From positions 1 through 47,362 of the forward strand of contig JAGCCX010000039.1 of assembly GCA_017651465.1 (NCBI GenBank): a stretch of DNA of 47,362 nucleotides, read 5' to 3'. This stretch comes from Bacteroidales bacterium. GTDB lineage: Bacteria > Bacteroidota > Bacteroidia > Bacteroidales > UBA932. Below are positions 22,525 to 30,162 of this stretch, one piece after another; within the stretch, counting starts at the first letter, position 1; each line of letters opens with the position of its first letter. The position numbers were made by a program, and so were the translations under genes. The notes beneath the pieces are model-generated. The model had not been told where the DNA came from, did not search any database, and worked only from the letters and a program-made list of their open reading frames with translations.

Positions 22525-25500
22525 AACGATTGACCATCACAATTGCACTAATTCTTTCATCTCTGATGTCATTTTCCCAAACTAAAGACTCCGACGGGCA
22601 TACCCTTGTAAGCCTGTGGAAAACTTATTACAAAGCCGAAGATGCCGACAAGCCTCAGGATCAGGCCAAGGCCCTCGAAGCCATCAAGCAAGAGGCTGTG
22701 CGCAGGCATCTTGCCTGGGATTTCTACGATGCTGCTTCCCGCTACGTGCAGGTAAAGAGCAGCATTAACTGGAAAGACCGCGAGAAGTTGAACACTGCTT
22801 TCGAGAGCGAAATCGACTCTCTTGCAGAGCCGGTGGTGGTGTTCTATCACCGTCACTATTATATGGGCAGCAAAGCCGCCGCTTTTTTGGACAAGAACAA
22901 GGAGGCCCTTCTCGCGTCGCACAACCCCGAGTTCTATTCCCGCGACCGGAACGTGACCGGAACTGTTTTCTCTAGCGCGCTGCTGCCGTTGCTCAAGAAC
23001 GACTACGAGTATGCTCTCTGGAGTATGTATATCAAGGGGGAGGCTTGCCCTCTCAAGGAATACTACGGCAACAGCTACCCTTGCGCGGCATTTGCCGAAT
23101 TCCATTCCATCAATAGTTGGAACTCGGAAACCAATTACAACAATTGGGGCAAGTTCGCCGAGAAATATAAAGACAAGGCGGTGTCGCTCCTTGCCCGGGA
23201 ATGCCGCCTGAACCACGAATTCTGGAAACTGCACAACGAAGACGGTTCCACTTCCGAAGACTTCAAGGCCCTCAGGGCCAAGTGCAGCAAGTTCGAGTCC
23301 GACCGCAAATCCTTTACCGGCTCGGAAAAAGCCATTGCCGACTGCTGCAAGAGAGTAAAGGATATCATCGAAGACCTCGATGCAGTCAATATCAGCAGTG
23401 ATATTAAAAACAGTGTGATCTCGCTGGACCTTCGCAATGTCAGCTCTCTGAAGTTCAGCATCGAGAACAAATACTCCGTCAATCTCACCAACAAGACAGG
23501 CTCCTATTATGTGATAGACAAGATCGAGCACAAATTGCCCGACTTTGACGACGGTGAGTACGATTATACGTGCAAGACAGGCGCCTATGAGCATATGGGG
23601 CGCTGGTGCAAATACACCCTCTCGGTGTCGATGCGCGCTGATTCCCAGGGGTACGGTGTGTACGTGGCCGATTTCTTAAGCGGAAAGCCCATTCCCGAAT
23701 GTGACTTCTATATCTACGACGCCGACCGTGTGCTGATCACTAAGGTGGAAGGAGTGAAGATGGACGGCTACACCCGTCTCCCCGAGGAAATAGGCAAGTA
23801 CATAACCGACGACTACAAGCACTACTATTTCCGTGCAGGCTTCAATGAAGGAGGCCGCCAGCGCTGGACCCAGTACATCAGTATGCACTCGCCCAACCCT
23901 GGAGCGGTCCGTCCCATAGTCAACAAGAAAGTAACCCGTGCTGTACTCCTCACCGACCGCGGCGCCTACAATCCCGGCGAGACGGTGAATTTCAAGGCGG
24001 TGCTCTACAACGGCACCTACGAGTATTCTCTCTGCCCTGAGGGAACCGCAGTCAAGGCTACCCTGATCGACACGCAGGGCAAGGAGGTTTCTTCCCTCGA
24101 CCTCAAGACCAACGCCTTCGGATCCGTGTCGGGTTCTTTCGCCCTCGACGGAGTGACACGCGGCGGAATGTACAGGGTGCGTATCGAGACCGACGACGAG
24201 TTCCTGACCAACAGGGAGATAAGGGTCGATGAGTTTGTCCTGCCCACTTTTGAACTGATTTGGGACGCCGATCCGGCGCTGTATCTGCCGGGCGACGTGG
24301 TGCACGTGTCCGGAAAGGTAAAAGCCTACTCGGGACATTCGCTCGCCAGCGCCAAACTCTATTACAGCGTATCCTGGACCAAACCGTCGATCGAGGACAA
24401 AGAGCTTCCTCTTTCGGCTGACGGTTCTTTCTCGTTCGAGTTCCCCAGCCGGTCGTCTTCCGGCGATACCTATGGCATAAACGTCAAGATAGTGGATGCC
24501 ACCGGCGAGACTCTGACTTTCAATACCTGGCGTATCGTTCACGGATCTCTTCCCCTGAGTGTCAGCCTGTTGAACAAGACTCCCGGCCAATTCTCGGTTG
24601 CCGGAGACACCCGCGTCAACTGGAGCTCGCGCGACTGGATTATCCGCGACGACTTTGCCCGGCTGCGCTTCAGCACCGACGAGCAGGTGCGCAAGGGCTT
24701 GGAAATCAGGTACCAGATCAAATACGGCGATAAAGTGGTGGCAAGCGGCACGGCCGACTCCCAGCAGACCTTGGACGTAAGCCTCAAGGGCCAGCCTTCG
24801 GGACTCTACGAGCTTGAGGCCACCGTCACCGCCAATGACATCGATGGCAAGCAGAAGAAGACCAAGGTAGAATACACCTTCATCAAGGCGGGAGACGACG
24901 ACACCGCCCTGAATATGCACGTGAGCAGTTTCTTCAAGGAGCTTCCCGGCGACCAGATAGCCCTGCAGGTAGGCGCTACCGAAGGCCCCATATGGGCGGT
25001 AGTAGAGCTGTTCGGCAGCGGTAACGTGTTGCTGGAGCATCAGATAGTCCACCTCAGCGGCGAGTTCGGCCGCGACGGCTCCCTTTATACCATACGATAC
25101 GACCGCAAGCCCGAGTATCCCGAGACTCTGTCGCTGCACGTGCTGTTTTTCCGTGACGGCTCCCGCTACGAATACAACCGCGTCATCAAGCTGCCGTTCA
25201 TCCGCAAGGAACTTCCCCTGAGTTTCACCCGCTTTATCGACAAGGCGCGCCCGGGGGAGGAGTGCCACTTCATCATCCAGACCAATCCGTCCATCGAATG
25301 TGCCGCTGCCATCTTTGACAAGGCCACCGAGACCATTCAGAATAACGTTTGGAACCGTGTCGATCCGATGCGCCGCCCGGAAGCAAGCGTGAGTTATTAC
25401 TCCGAGTGCGGATTGGACGGCTCCCGGATGTACTACAGGGTTATGGAAGATGCCATGGCCACAGGAGGACGTGCTGTCAGCAGGGCCGCAAAGTCACCGA

Positions 25501-27665
25501 TGCAAATGAACGAAGCAATGGTGGTGGAAGAGAGCGCCATGCTCGCTGATTACGATGCCGTTGAACCGCAGGCCCAGGCTCAGGCCCCCGACGTGCACGT
25601 GAGGGACAATCTGTCCGCCACAATGGCGTGGGAACCCTTGCTCCGCTCCAATGCCGACGGTGTAATTGACTTTATTTGCAAAGGCTCCGACCGCCTGAGT
25701 ACGTATTATGTACAGCTCTTTGCCCACGGCGAGGGTATGCAGAATGCGGTACTGCGCAAGGAAATGCAGGTTACGATACCCGTCAAGGTGGCCCTGGTGG
25801 AGCCCCAGTTCCTGTATGAGGGAGACCGGTACACGGCTCTTGCCACCGTTTCCAACAATCTTGAGAAAGAGGTCAGGGGACGGGTAGCCATCCGGTTCTA
25901 CGACGGAAAAGATTACAAGACCGCCCGTGTGCTCGGAACCAGGCAATCGACGATCAGCATCCCCGCCGGCGGCTCCGTACCGTTCGAGGCCCCGTTCGAA
26001 GTGCCCGGCGGTGTGTCCGACCTTGGCATTATGGTGAACTTCGTGTCCGACAATACCGAGCACGGTTCCGATGCCGTGTTTGTGAGCGCGCCTGTGCAGG
26101 TTCCTCTCCAGACCATCACGGAGGCCCATTCCGCCGTGCTGCTCGCCGGTGCCGACAGGGAAGCTCTCATCGCCTCGCTGAGGAGTATGTTCGTGAATAT
26201 CGACGGCTCTCTTCTCGAACCGGTTGAGCGCAACATCCTTCAGATGATAAAAGAGGCCATCCCCGACAAGGTCGAGCCCGAGTCGAACAACGTGCTGAGC
26301 CTTACCGAAGCATATTACTGCAACGTAATCGCCCGCAAGCTGGGTGCTCCGGGCGTATCCGATGAGGCTCTCAAGGATATGCTGGGCAAGATTGCGGCCT
26401 GTCAGAACCCCAGCGGCGGCATCTCGTGGTTCGAAGGAATGAGCTCCTCGCCCGTGGTCACCGCAGCCGTGCTGCAGCGCATTGCGGCTATGCCCGAGGA
26501 GGACCTGAGCGCCATCGATGTGGCGGCGGCCGTTCAGTATCTCGACAAAGAATACTTTGGCGAGGATGAGCGTCCCTGGTGGTGCGGCGGCATCTCGCTG
26601 CCCCTCTACCTGCAGACCCGCGCCCTTTATCCTCAGGTAGCGTTCAACTCTCCCGGAGGCAAGTTGTTCCGCCAGTTCAAGAAAGAGACCAAGGCCTATC
26701 TGGTGCCCCGCTCCGAGAGAGGTCTTAACGGACAGATTCTTGCCAAGGCACGGCGCCTGCGCACCCTGCAGAGCCTCGCCCTGCTGCCGGGGGGAGACAA
26801 ACTCGCCAAGTCGTGGGGCATAAAACTCCGCAAGAAAGTGCTCCGTTCGCTGGATGCCGACGTGGAGTCGCTGCTCCAGTATGCGGTCGATCACCGCAGC
26901 GGCGGGTGCTATTATCCCAATGCGGTAATGCCTTGGCGCGGCCTGATGGAGAGCGAGCTCTACGCCCATTCGCTCATCTGCGACCTCTTCACTTCTGCCG
27001 CCGAAGGCCGTTCCGACGCATCCTGGGCCGCTCCCGCCCTCAAAACCGCCGAGGGCATACGCCTCTGGATTATGATCCAGAAGGAAACCCAGCAGTGGGA
27101 TAAGGACGCCGCCTATCTGGAGGCCATCGCATCGGTGCTCAGAGGCACCCCCGAGACCCTCCAGACCAAGGTGATAGCCCTGAGCGGCGAGTGCACCAAG
27201 CCTTTCCCCGACATCAAGGCTTCGGGCAACGGATTTACAGTCAAAAGGGAGTTCTTTGTCAATGGAAAGATGCTCAGCGACGGCGACCCCGTCAAGGTGG
27301 GCGACCGCATAGTTGCAAACTACCGCATCTGGAACGAGGAGAACCGCAGCTTCGTGAGGCTGACCGCTCCACGTCCCGCATCGATGCGCCCCATCAACCA
27401 GTTGTCCGGCCATTACGGCTGGTGGCTCTCGCCCCTGAGGATAGGTGGCTGGAGCTTCTCGCCCCAGGGTTACCGCAACGTGCTCTCCGACAAGACCGAA
27501 TACTGGTTCGACTCCTATCCCGAAGAGAAGACCACCATCACAGAAGAGTTCTTCGTGACACAGGAAGGCGCCTTCCAGACACCTGCAGTAGAGATCGAGT
27601 CGCTTTACGCTCCTCACTATAGGGCCAATGATGAGGGCAGGAGTGCGCTTGTGTCGGGAAAATGA
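22521..27665 (+). CDS. Alpha-2-macroglobulin-like secreted protein, no thioester
   Basis: This 1714-aa protein has a signal peptide (MKRLTITIALILSSLMSFSQ) with no lipobox Cys. A helical N-terminal region of about 400 residues precedes macroglobulin-type beta domains, seen in AVLLTDRGAYNPGETVNFKA and FVLPTFELIW. An A2M domain begins near residue 1033 (TMAWEPLLRSNADG, YVQLFAHGEGMQN). An alpha-helical domain and a C-terminal receptor-like domain (GWWLSPLRIGGWSF) follow. The CxEQ thioester of trapping macroglobulins is not present where expected, near residues 1241-1290. Bacterial members are proposed peptidase inhibitors or envelope-maintenance factors. The ATG overlaps the folC stop (ATGA), so it belongs to the peptidase-folC operon. 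Confidence 0.88.
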   Translation: MKRLTITIALILSSLMSFSQTKDSDGHTLVSLWKTYYKAEDADKPQDQAKALEAIKQEAVRRHLAWDFYDAASRYVQVKSSINWKDREKLNTAFESEIDSLAEPVVVFYHRHYYMGSKAAAFLDKNKEALLASHNPEFYSRDRNVTGTVFSSALLPLLKNDYEYALWSMYIKGEACPLKEYYGNSYPCAAFAEFHSINSWNSETNYNNWGKFAEKYKDKAVSLLARECRLNHEFWKLHNEDGSTSEDFKALRAKCSKFESDRKSFTGSEKAIADCCKRVKDIIEDLDAVNISSDIKNSVISLDLRNVSSLKFSIENKYSVNLTNKTGSYYVIDKIEHKLPDFDDGEYDYTCKTGAYEHMGRWCKYTLSVSMRADSQGYGVYVADFLSGKPIPECDFYIYDADRVLITKVEGVKMDGYTRLPEEIGKYITDDYKHYYFRAGFNEGGRQRWTQYISMHSPNPGAVRPIVNKKVTRAVLLTDRGAYNPGETVNFKAVLYNGTYEYSLCPEGTAVKATLIDTQGKEVSSLDLKTNAFGSVSGSFALDGVTRGGMYRVRIETDDEFLTNREIRVDEFVLPTFELIWDADPALYLPGDVVHVSGKVKAYSGHSLASAKLYYSVSWTKPSIEDKELPLSADGSFSFEFPSRSSSGDTYGINVKIVDATGETLTFNTWRIVHGSLPLSVSLLNKTPGQFSVAGDTRVNWSSRDWIIRDDFARLRFSTDEQVRKGLEIRYQIKYGDKVVASGTADSQQTLDVSLKGQPSGLYELEATVTANDIDGKQKKTKVEYTFIKAGDDDTALNMHVSSFFKELPGDQIALQVGATEGPIWAVVELFGSGNVLLEHQIVHLSGEFGRDGSLYTIRYDRKPEYPETLSLHVLFFRDGSRYEYNRVIKLPFIRKELPLSFTRFIDKARPGEECHFIIQTNPSIECAAAIFDKATETIQNNVWNRVDPMRRPEASVSYYSECGLDGSRMYYRVMEDAMATGGRAVSRAAKSPMQMNEAMVVEESAMLADYDAVEPQAQAQAPDVHVRDNLSATMAWEPLLRSNADGVIDFICKGSDRLSTYYVQLFAHGEGMQNAVLRKEMQVTIPVKVALVEPQFLYEGDRYTALATVSNNLEKEVRGRVAIRFYDGKDYKTARVLGTRQSTISIPAGGSVPFEAPFEVPGGVSDLGIMVNFVSDNTEHGSDAVFVSAPVQVPLQTITEAHSAVLLAGADREALIASLRSMFVNIDGSLLEPVERNILQMIKEAIPDKVEPESNNVLSLTEAYYCNVIARKLGAPGVSDEALKDMLGKIAACQNPSGGISWFEGMSSSPVVTAAVLQRIAAMPEEDLSAIDVAAAVQYLDKEYFGEDERPWWCGGISLPLYLQTRALYPQVAFNSPGGKLFRQFKKETKAYLVPRSERGLNGQILAKARRLRTLQSLALLPGGDKLAKSWGIKLRKKVLRSLDADVESLLQYAVDHRSGGCYYPNAVMPWRGLMESELYAHSLICDLFTSAAEGRSDASWAAPALKTAEGIRLWIMIQKETQQWDKDAAYLEAIASVLRGTPETLQTKVIALSGECTKPFPDIKASGNGFTVKREFFVNGKMLSDGDPVKVGDRIVANYRIWNEENRSFVRLTAPRPASMRPINQLSGHYGWWLSPLRIGGWSFSPQGYRNVLSDKTEYWFDSYPEEKTTITEEFFVTQEGAFQTPAVEIESLYAPHYRANDEGRSALVSGK

Positions 27666-27666
27666 T

Positions 27667-27674
27667 TATATTTG
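27667..27674 (+). promoter_or_regulatory. -7 box (TATATTTG) 4 nt before the PurL-like gene
   Basis: It is an exact match to TAnnTTTG in the 13-nt gap after the macroglobulin gene. Four nt separate it from ATG 27679, so transcription from it would begin at or just after the start codon. Either it drives a leaderless mRNA, or the match is fortuitous and the gene is read through from upstream. Confidence 0.4.
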
Positions 27675-27678
27675 CGTG

Positions 27679-28716
27679 ATGATTAGCGCGCTCCACTCTA
27701 AATACATCATAGACGGAATCCCGCGGGAGCTTACTCCTGCCGGGATTTTGTCGTCTGTAATGGAGCGCGTGCCGGGGCCGGAAAACGGGTCTGACGTCAT
27801 TATAGACGAGTCTTTCGATCCTGCGCCAGTCCCCATCGTACTCGATTCGTCGCGTGTGGAGGATTATCTGCACAAGATTTCCGGCATCCAGGCTCAGGTG
27901 AGCGTGCCTTTTGCCGCTCCGAGCACCAGGGCCAGGGTGGCCGCCGCCCTCATCGACACCACGTGGCGCAGCGGCAATTTTAAGCTGGACGACCTGCATC
28001 TTACAGCCAAGTGGGCCTTCGACCCCGACAAAGTGGGGGATATGGCGGCGTTTTATGCTTCCGTTGAGGCCGCTGCCGATTATATCGACACTATGCGCTT
28101 GAACCTCAGGCGCATAAGCCTGGAGCGGGGGCCGTTCGACGTCCGCTTCGCCACTCCCTTCTCCGGCGCTCCGCTGCTGGTGGACGACTGCCTGCATCCC
28201 GACCCGCAGAGCTGGGTGATGTATCTGCCGTTCGACACCTCGGACTTCCGGCTGGGCGGCTCGCTCCTTTCGCAGGCCCTGGGCCTCAAAGGGGGGATGG
28301 CCCCGCAGGTCGAAGATGCCGACTACCTGATGGACTGCTTCGAGGTAGTGCGCGAGTTCGCCGAAGACGGAGTGCTGCTCAGCGCCGCCACGGTATCGGA
28401 AGGCGGCCTGTACTCCACTCTCCAGCGTATGTCCTCGGAGGGGACCGGCGTCCACGCCGACGTGTCCGGCATTATGCGCGCCTGCTCTGAAAAAGACCCC
28501 GTGCGGATACTCTTCGGCGAGGTTCCCGGGGCCGTAATCCAGATCCGCGACGCCGATTTCGACTATGTCGATGCGGAATTCCTTTTGCAGGACGTGGCAT
28601 TTTTCCCTCTCGGGCATCCGGCTTCCGATTCCCGGGTCCACCTCGAATACTCCACGATATCAGGTATACAGACCATACTCGAATCCCTTATGCAAAACGC
28701 CGAGGGCGAAGACTGA
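27679..28716 (+). CDS. PurL/PurM-like AIR-synthase C-terminal domain protein
   Basis: I recognise only the C-terminal two thirds of this 345-aa protein. The run FRLGGSLLSQALG, DADYLMDCFEVVREFAEDGV, LSAATVSEGGLYSTL and RILFGEVPGAVIQI follows the AIRS C-terminal domain of Bacteroidetes PurL (FGAM synthase). There the comparable motif is HDISAGG. The N-terminal part (ALHSKYIIDGIPRELTP and STRARVAAALIDTTWRSG) lacks the FGAM synthase ATP-binding and catalytic motifs, so it is not a complete PurL. It may be a regulatory or degenerate relative. ATG 27679 is chosen because codons upstream overlap the macroglobulin gene. phoH-like gene follows after 13 nt. Confidence 0.6.
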   Translation: MISALHSKYIIDGIPRELTPAGILSSVMERVPGPENGSDVIIDESFDPAPVPIVLDSSRVEDYLHKISGIQAQVSVPFAAPSTRARVAAALIDTTWRSGNFKLDDLHLTAKWAFDPDKVGDMAAFYASVEAAADYIDTMRLNLRRISLERGPFDVRFATPFSGAPLLVDDCLHPDPQSWVMYLPFDTSDFRLGGSLLSQALGLKGGMAPQVEDADYLMDCFEVVREFAEDGVLLSAATVSEGGLYSTLQRMSSEGTGVHADVSGIMRACSEKDPVRILFGEVPGAVIQIRDADFDYVDAEFLLQDVAFFPLGHPASDSRVHLEYSTISGIQTILESLMQNAEGED

Positions 28717-28729
28717 AACATAATAATCA

Positions 28730-30070
28730 ATGGGCAAATCAAAGATATACGTGCTCGACACGAATGTCATCCTGCACGACCACAAAGCCATCTGGAAGTT
28801 CAAAGACAACGACCTGGTAATCCCTACTGCCGTCATCGAAGAGGCCGACAAGTTCAAAAAGGGTAACGACACCCTTTCGTACCACGCCCGCGGTTTTATG
28901 CGCGAGCTTGACCTGATAAGCGACGGCCACTCTTTCGGCAAGAAGGGAATCCCCATCGGCAAGGGCCTGGGCCGCATCAAAGTGGAACCCAACCATCCTT
29001 TCCCTCCCGAGCTCTCCGAGCTGTTCAAAGACGATACCCAGGACCACCGCATACTTGCCACGGCTATATGGGTGAGGGACAATAATCCCGGCACCTTCGT
29101 GGCGTTGGTGACCAAAGACGTGAACCTGCGTCTTAAATCCAAGGCCGCAGGAATGGCCGTACAGGACTACCTGTCGGACAAGATCGAAGAAGATAAACTC
29201 GAGAACCGCCAGAGGGAGGTGCTGCGTATGAGCCTGCGCTCCGACCTGATGCAGGCTCTCTGCTACGGCCCCGAAACCTCCATCGACTGGAAGGACGTTC
29301 AGGAGCTCAAGCCGGAGCCCAACCAGCTCTTCCGTTTTGAATGGGAGAGCGGCTCGGACGAGACGGCCTGCGCCCGCTTCGACGCCGACCGGGGCAGGAT
29401 CGTGTTGGTCAAATCGCGCGAGGCATACGGAATCAGGCCGCGCAACGACGAGCAAAAAATGGCCCTGGACGCCTGCCTGAACCCGAAAGTGTCGCTGGTT
29501 GCGCTTACCGGCGGCGCGGGTACCGGCAAAACCCTCCTGGCCCTAGCATCGGCCCTGGAGCAGGAGCGCGACTATGAGCAGATAATACTCTCGCGGCCCA
29601 CCGTTATTCTGGGCAATCAGGATATAGGCTTCCTGCCCGGCGACCAGAAGAGCAAGATGAGCCCCTTCCTCCAGCCCCTGATGGACAATCTGAACGTTAT
29701 CAAGGAGCAGTTCCGCCCCGGCTCGCGGGAGGCGCAGCGCATTGAGGCGATGCTTACTATGGAAAAGCTTGTCATAGAGCCGCTTGCATATATCAGGGGC
29801 CGCTCGCTCGGCAAATGCTTCTTCATCATCGACGAAGCCCAGAACCTGACACCCCACGAAATCAAGACCATTATCACCCGCGCAGGCGAGGGCACCAAGA
29901 TGGTGTTTACCGGCGACGTGTTCCAGATCGACCAGCCTTACCTCGACCAATGGACCAACGGTTTGAGCCACATAGCCGAGAAGCTCTCCGGCCAGAAGCT
30001 CTTCGAACACGTGTTCCTGCGCAAGGGCGAGCGTTCGGCTCTCTCCGACCTGGCAGCCAAGCTGTTATAG
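28730..30070 (+). CDS. PIN domain-PhoH ATPase (PhoH2-like)
   Basis: This 446-aa protein fuses an N-terminal PIN RNase domain (VLDTNVILHD at residues 8-17, IEEADKFKKG, acidic DTQDHRILATA) to a PhoH helicase-like ATPase. The ATPase has Walker A GGAGTGKT near 261-268, Walker B FFIIDEAQNLTPHE and FTGDVFQID. PhoH2 proteins of this architecture couple RNA unwinding to cleavage. The catalytic acids of both domains are in place. It follows the PurL-like gene by 13 nt and is followed by a 92-nt gap with a promoter-like box, so it probably ends this transcript; no strong terminator is visible. Confidence 0.93.
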   Translation: MGKSKIYVLDTNVILHDHKAIWKFKDNDLVIPTAVIEEADKFKKGNDTLSYHARGFMRELDLISDGHSFGKKGIPIGKGLGRIKVEPNHPFPPELSELFKDDTQDHRILATAIWVRDNNPGTFVALVTKDVNLRLKSKAAGMAVQDYLSDKIEEDKLENRQREVLRMSLRSDLMQALCYGPETSIDWKDVQELKPEPNQLFRFEWESGSDETACARFDADRGRIVLVKSREAYGIRPRNDEQKMALDACLNPKVSLVALTGGAGTGKTLLALASALEQERDYEQIILSRPTVILGNQDIGFLPGDQKSKMSPFLQPLMDNLNVIKEQFRPGSREAQRIEAMLTMEKLVIEPLAYIRGRSLGKCFFIIDEAQNLTPHEIKTIITRAGEGTKMVFTGDVFQIDQPYLDQWTNGLSHIAEKLSGQKLFEHVFLRKGERSALSDLAAKLL

Positions 30071-30123
30071 CCTTCGGGAGCGTTTGGACGAAACTTATAT
30101 TTTTATTAAACGGAAATAATTGC

Positions 30124-30131
30124 TACATTCG
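30124..30131 (+). promoter_or_regulatory. Putative -7 box (TACATTCG) for ppdK
   Basis: It is one mismatch from TAnnTTTG, 32 nt upstream of the ppdK ATG, giving a leader of roughly 25 nt. No correctly spaced TTG is visible. Confidence 0.45.
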
Positions 30132-30162
30132 CGGATTGAAATTTTTGAAATTACCACAGAAT

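Noticed and set aside
25494-27617. 707-codon minus-strand frame opposite the macroglobulin gene
   Set aside because: It lacks start context and recognisable domains and overlaps a clearly real gene completely.
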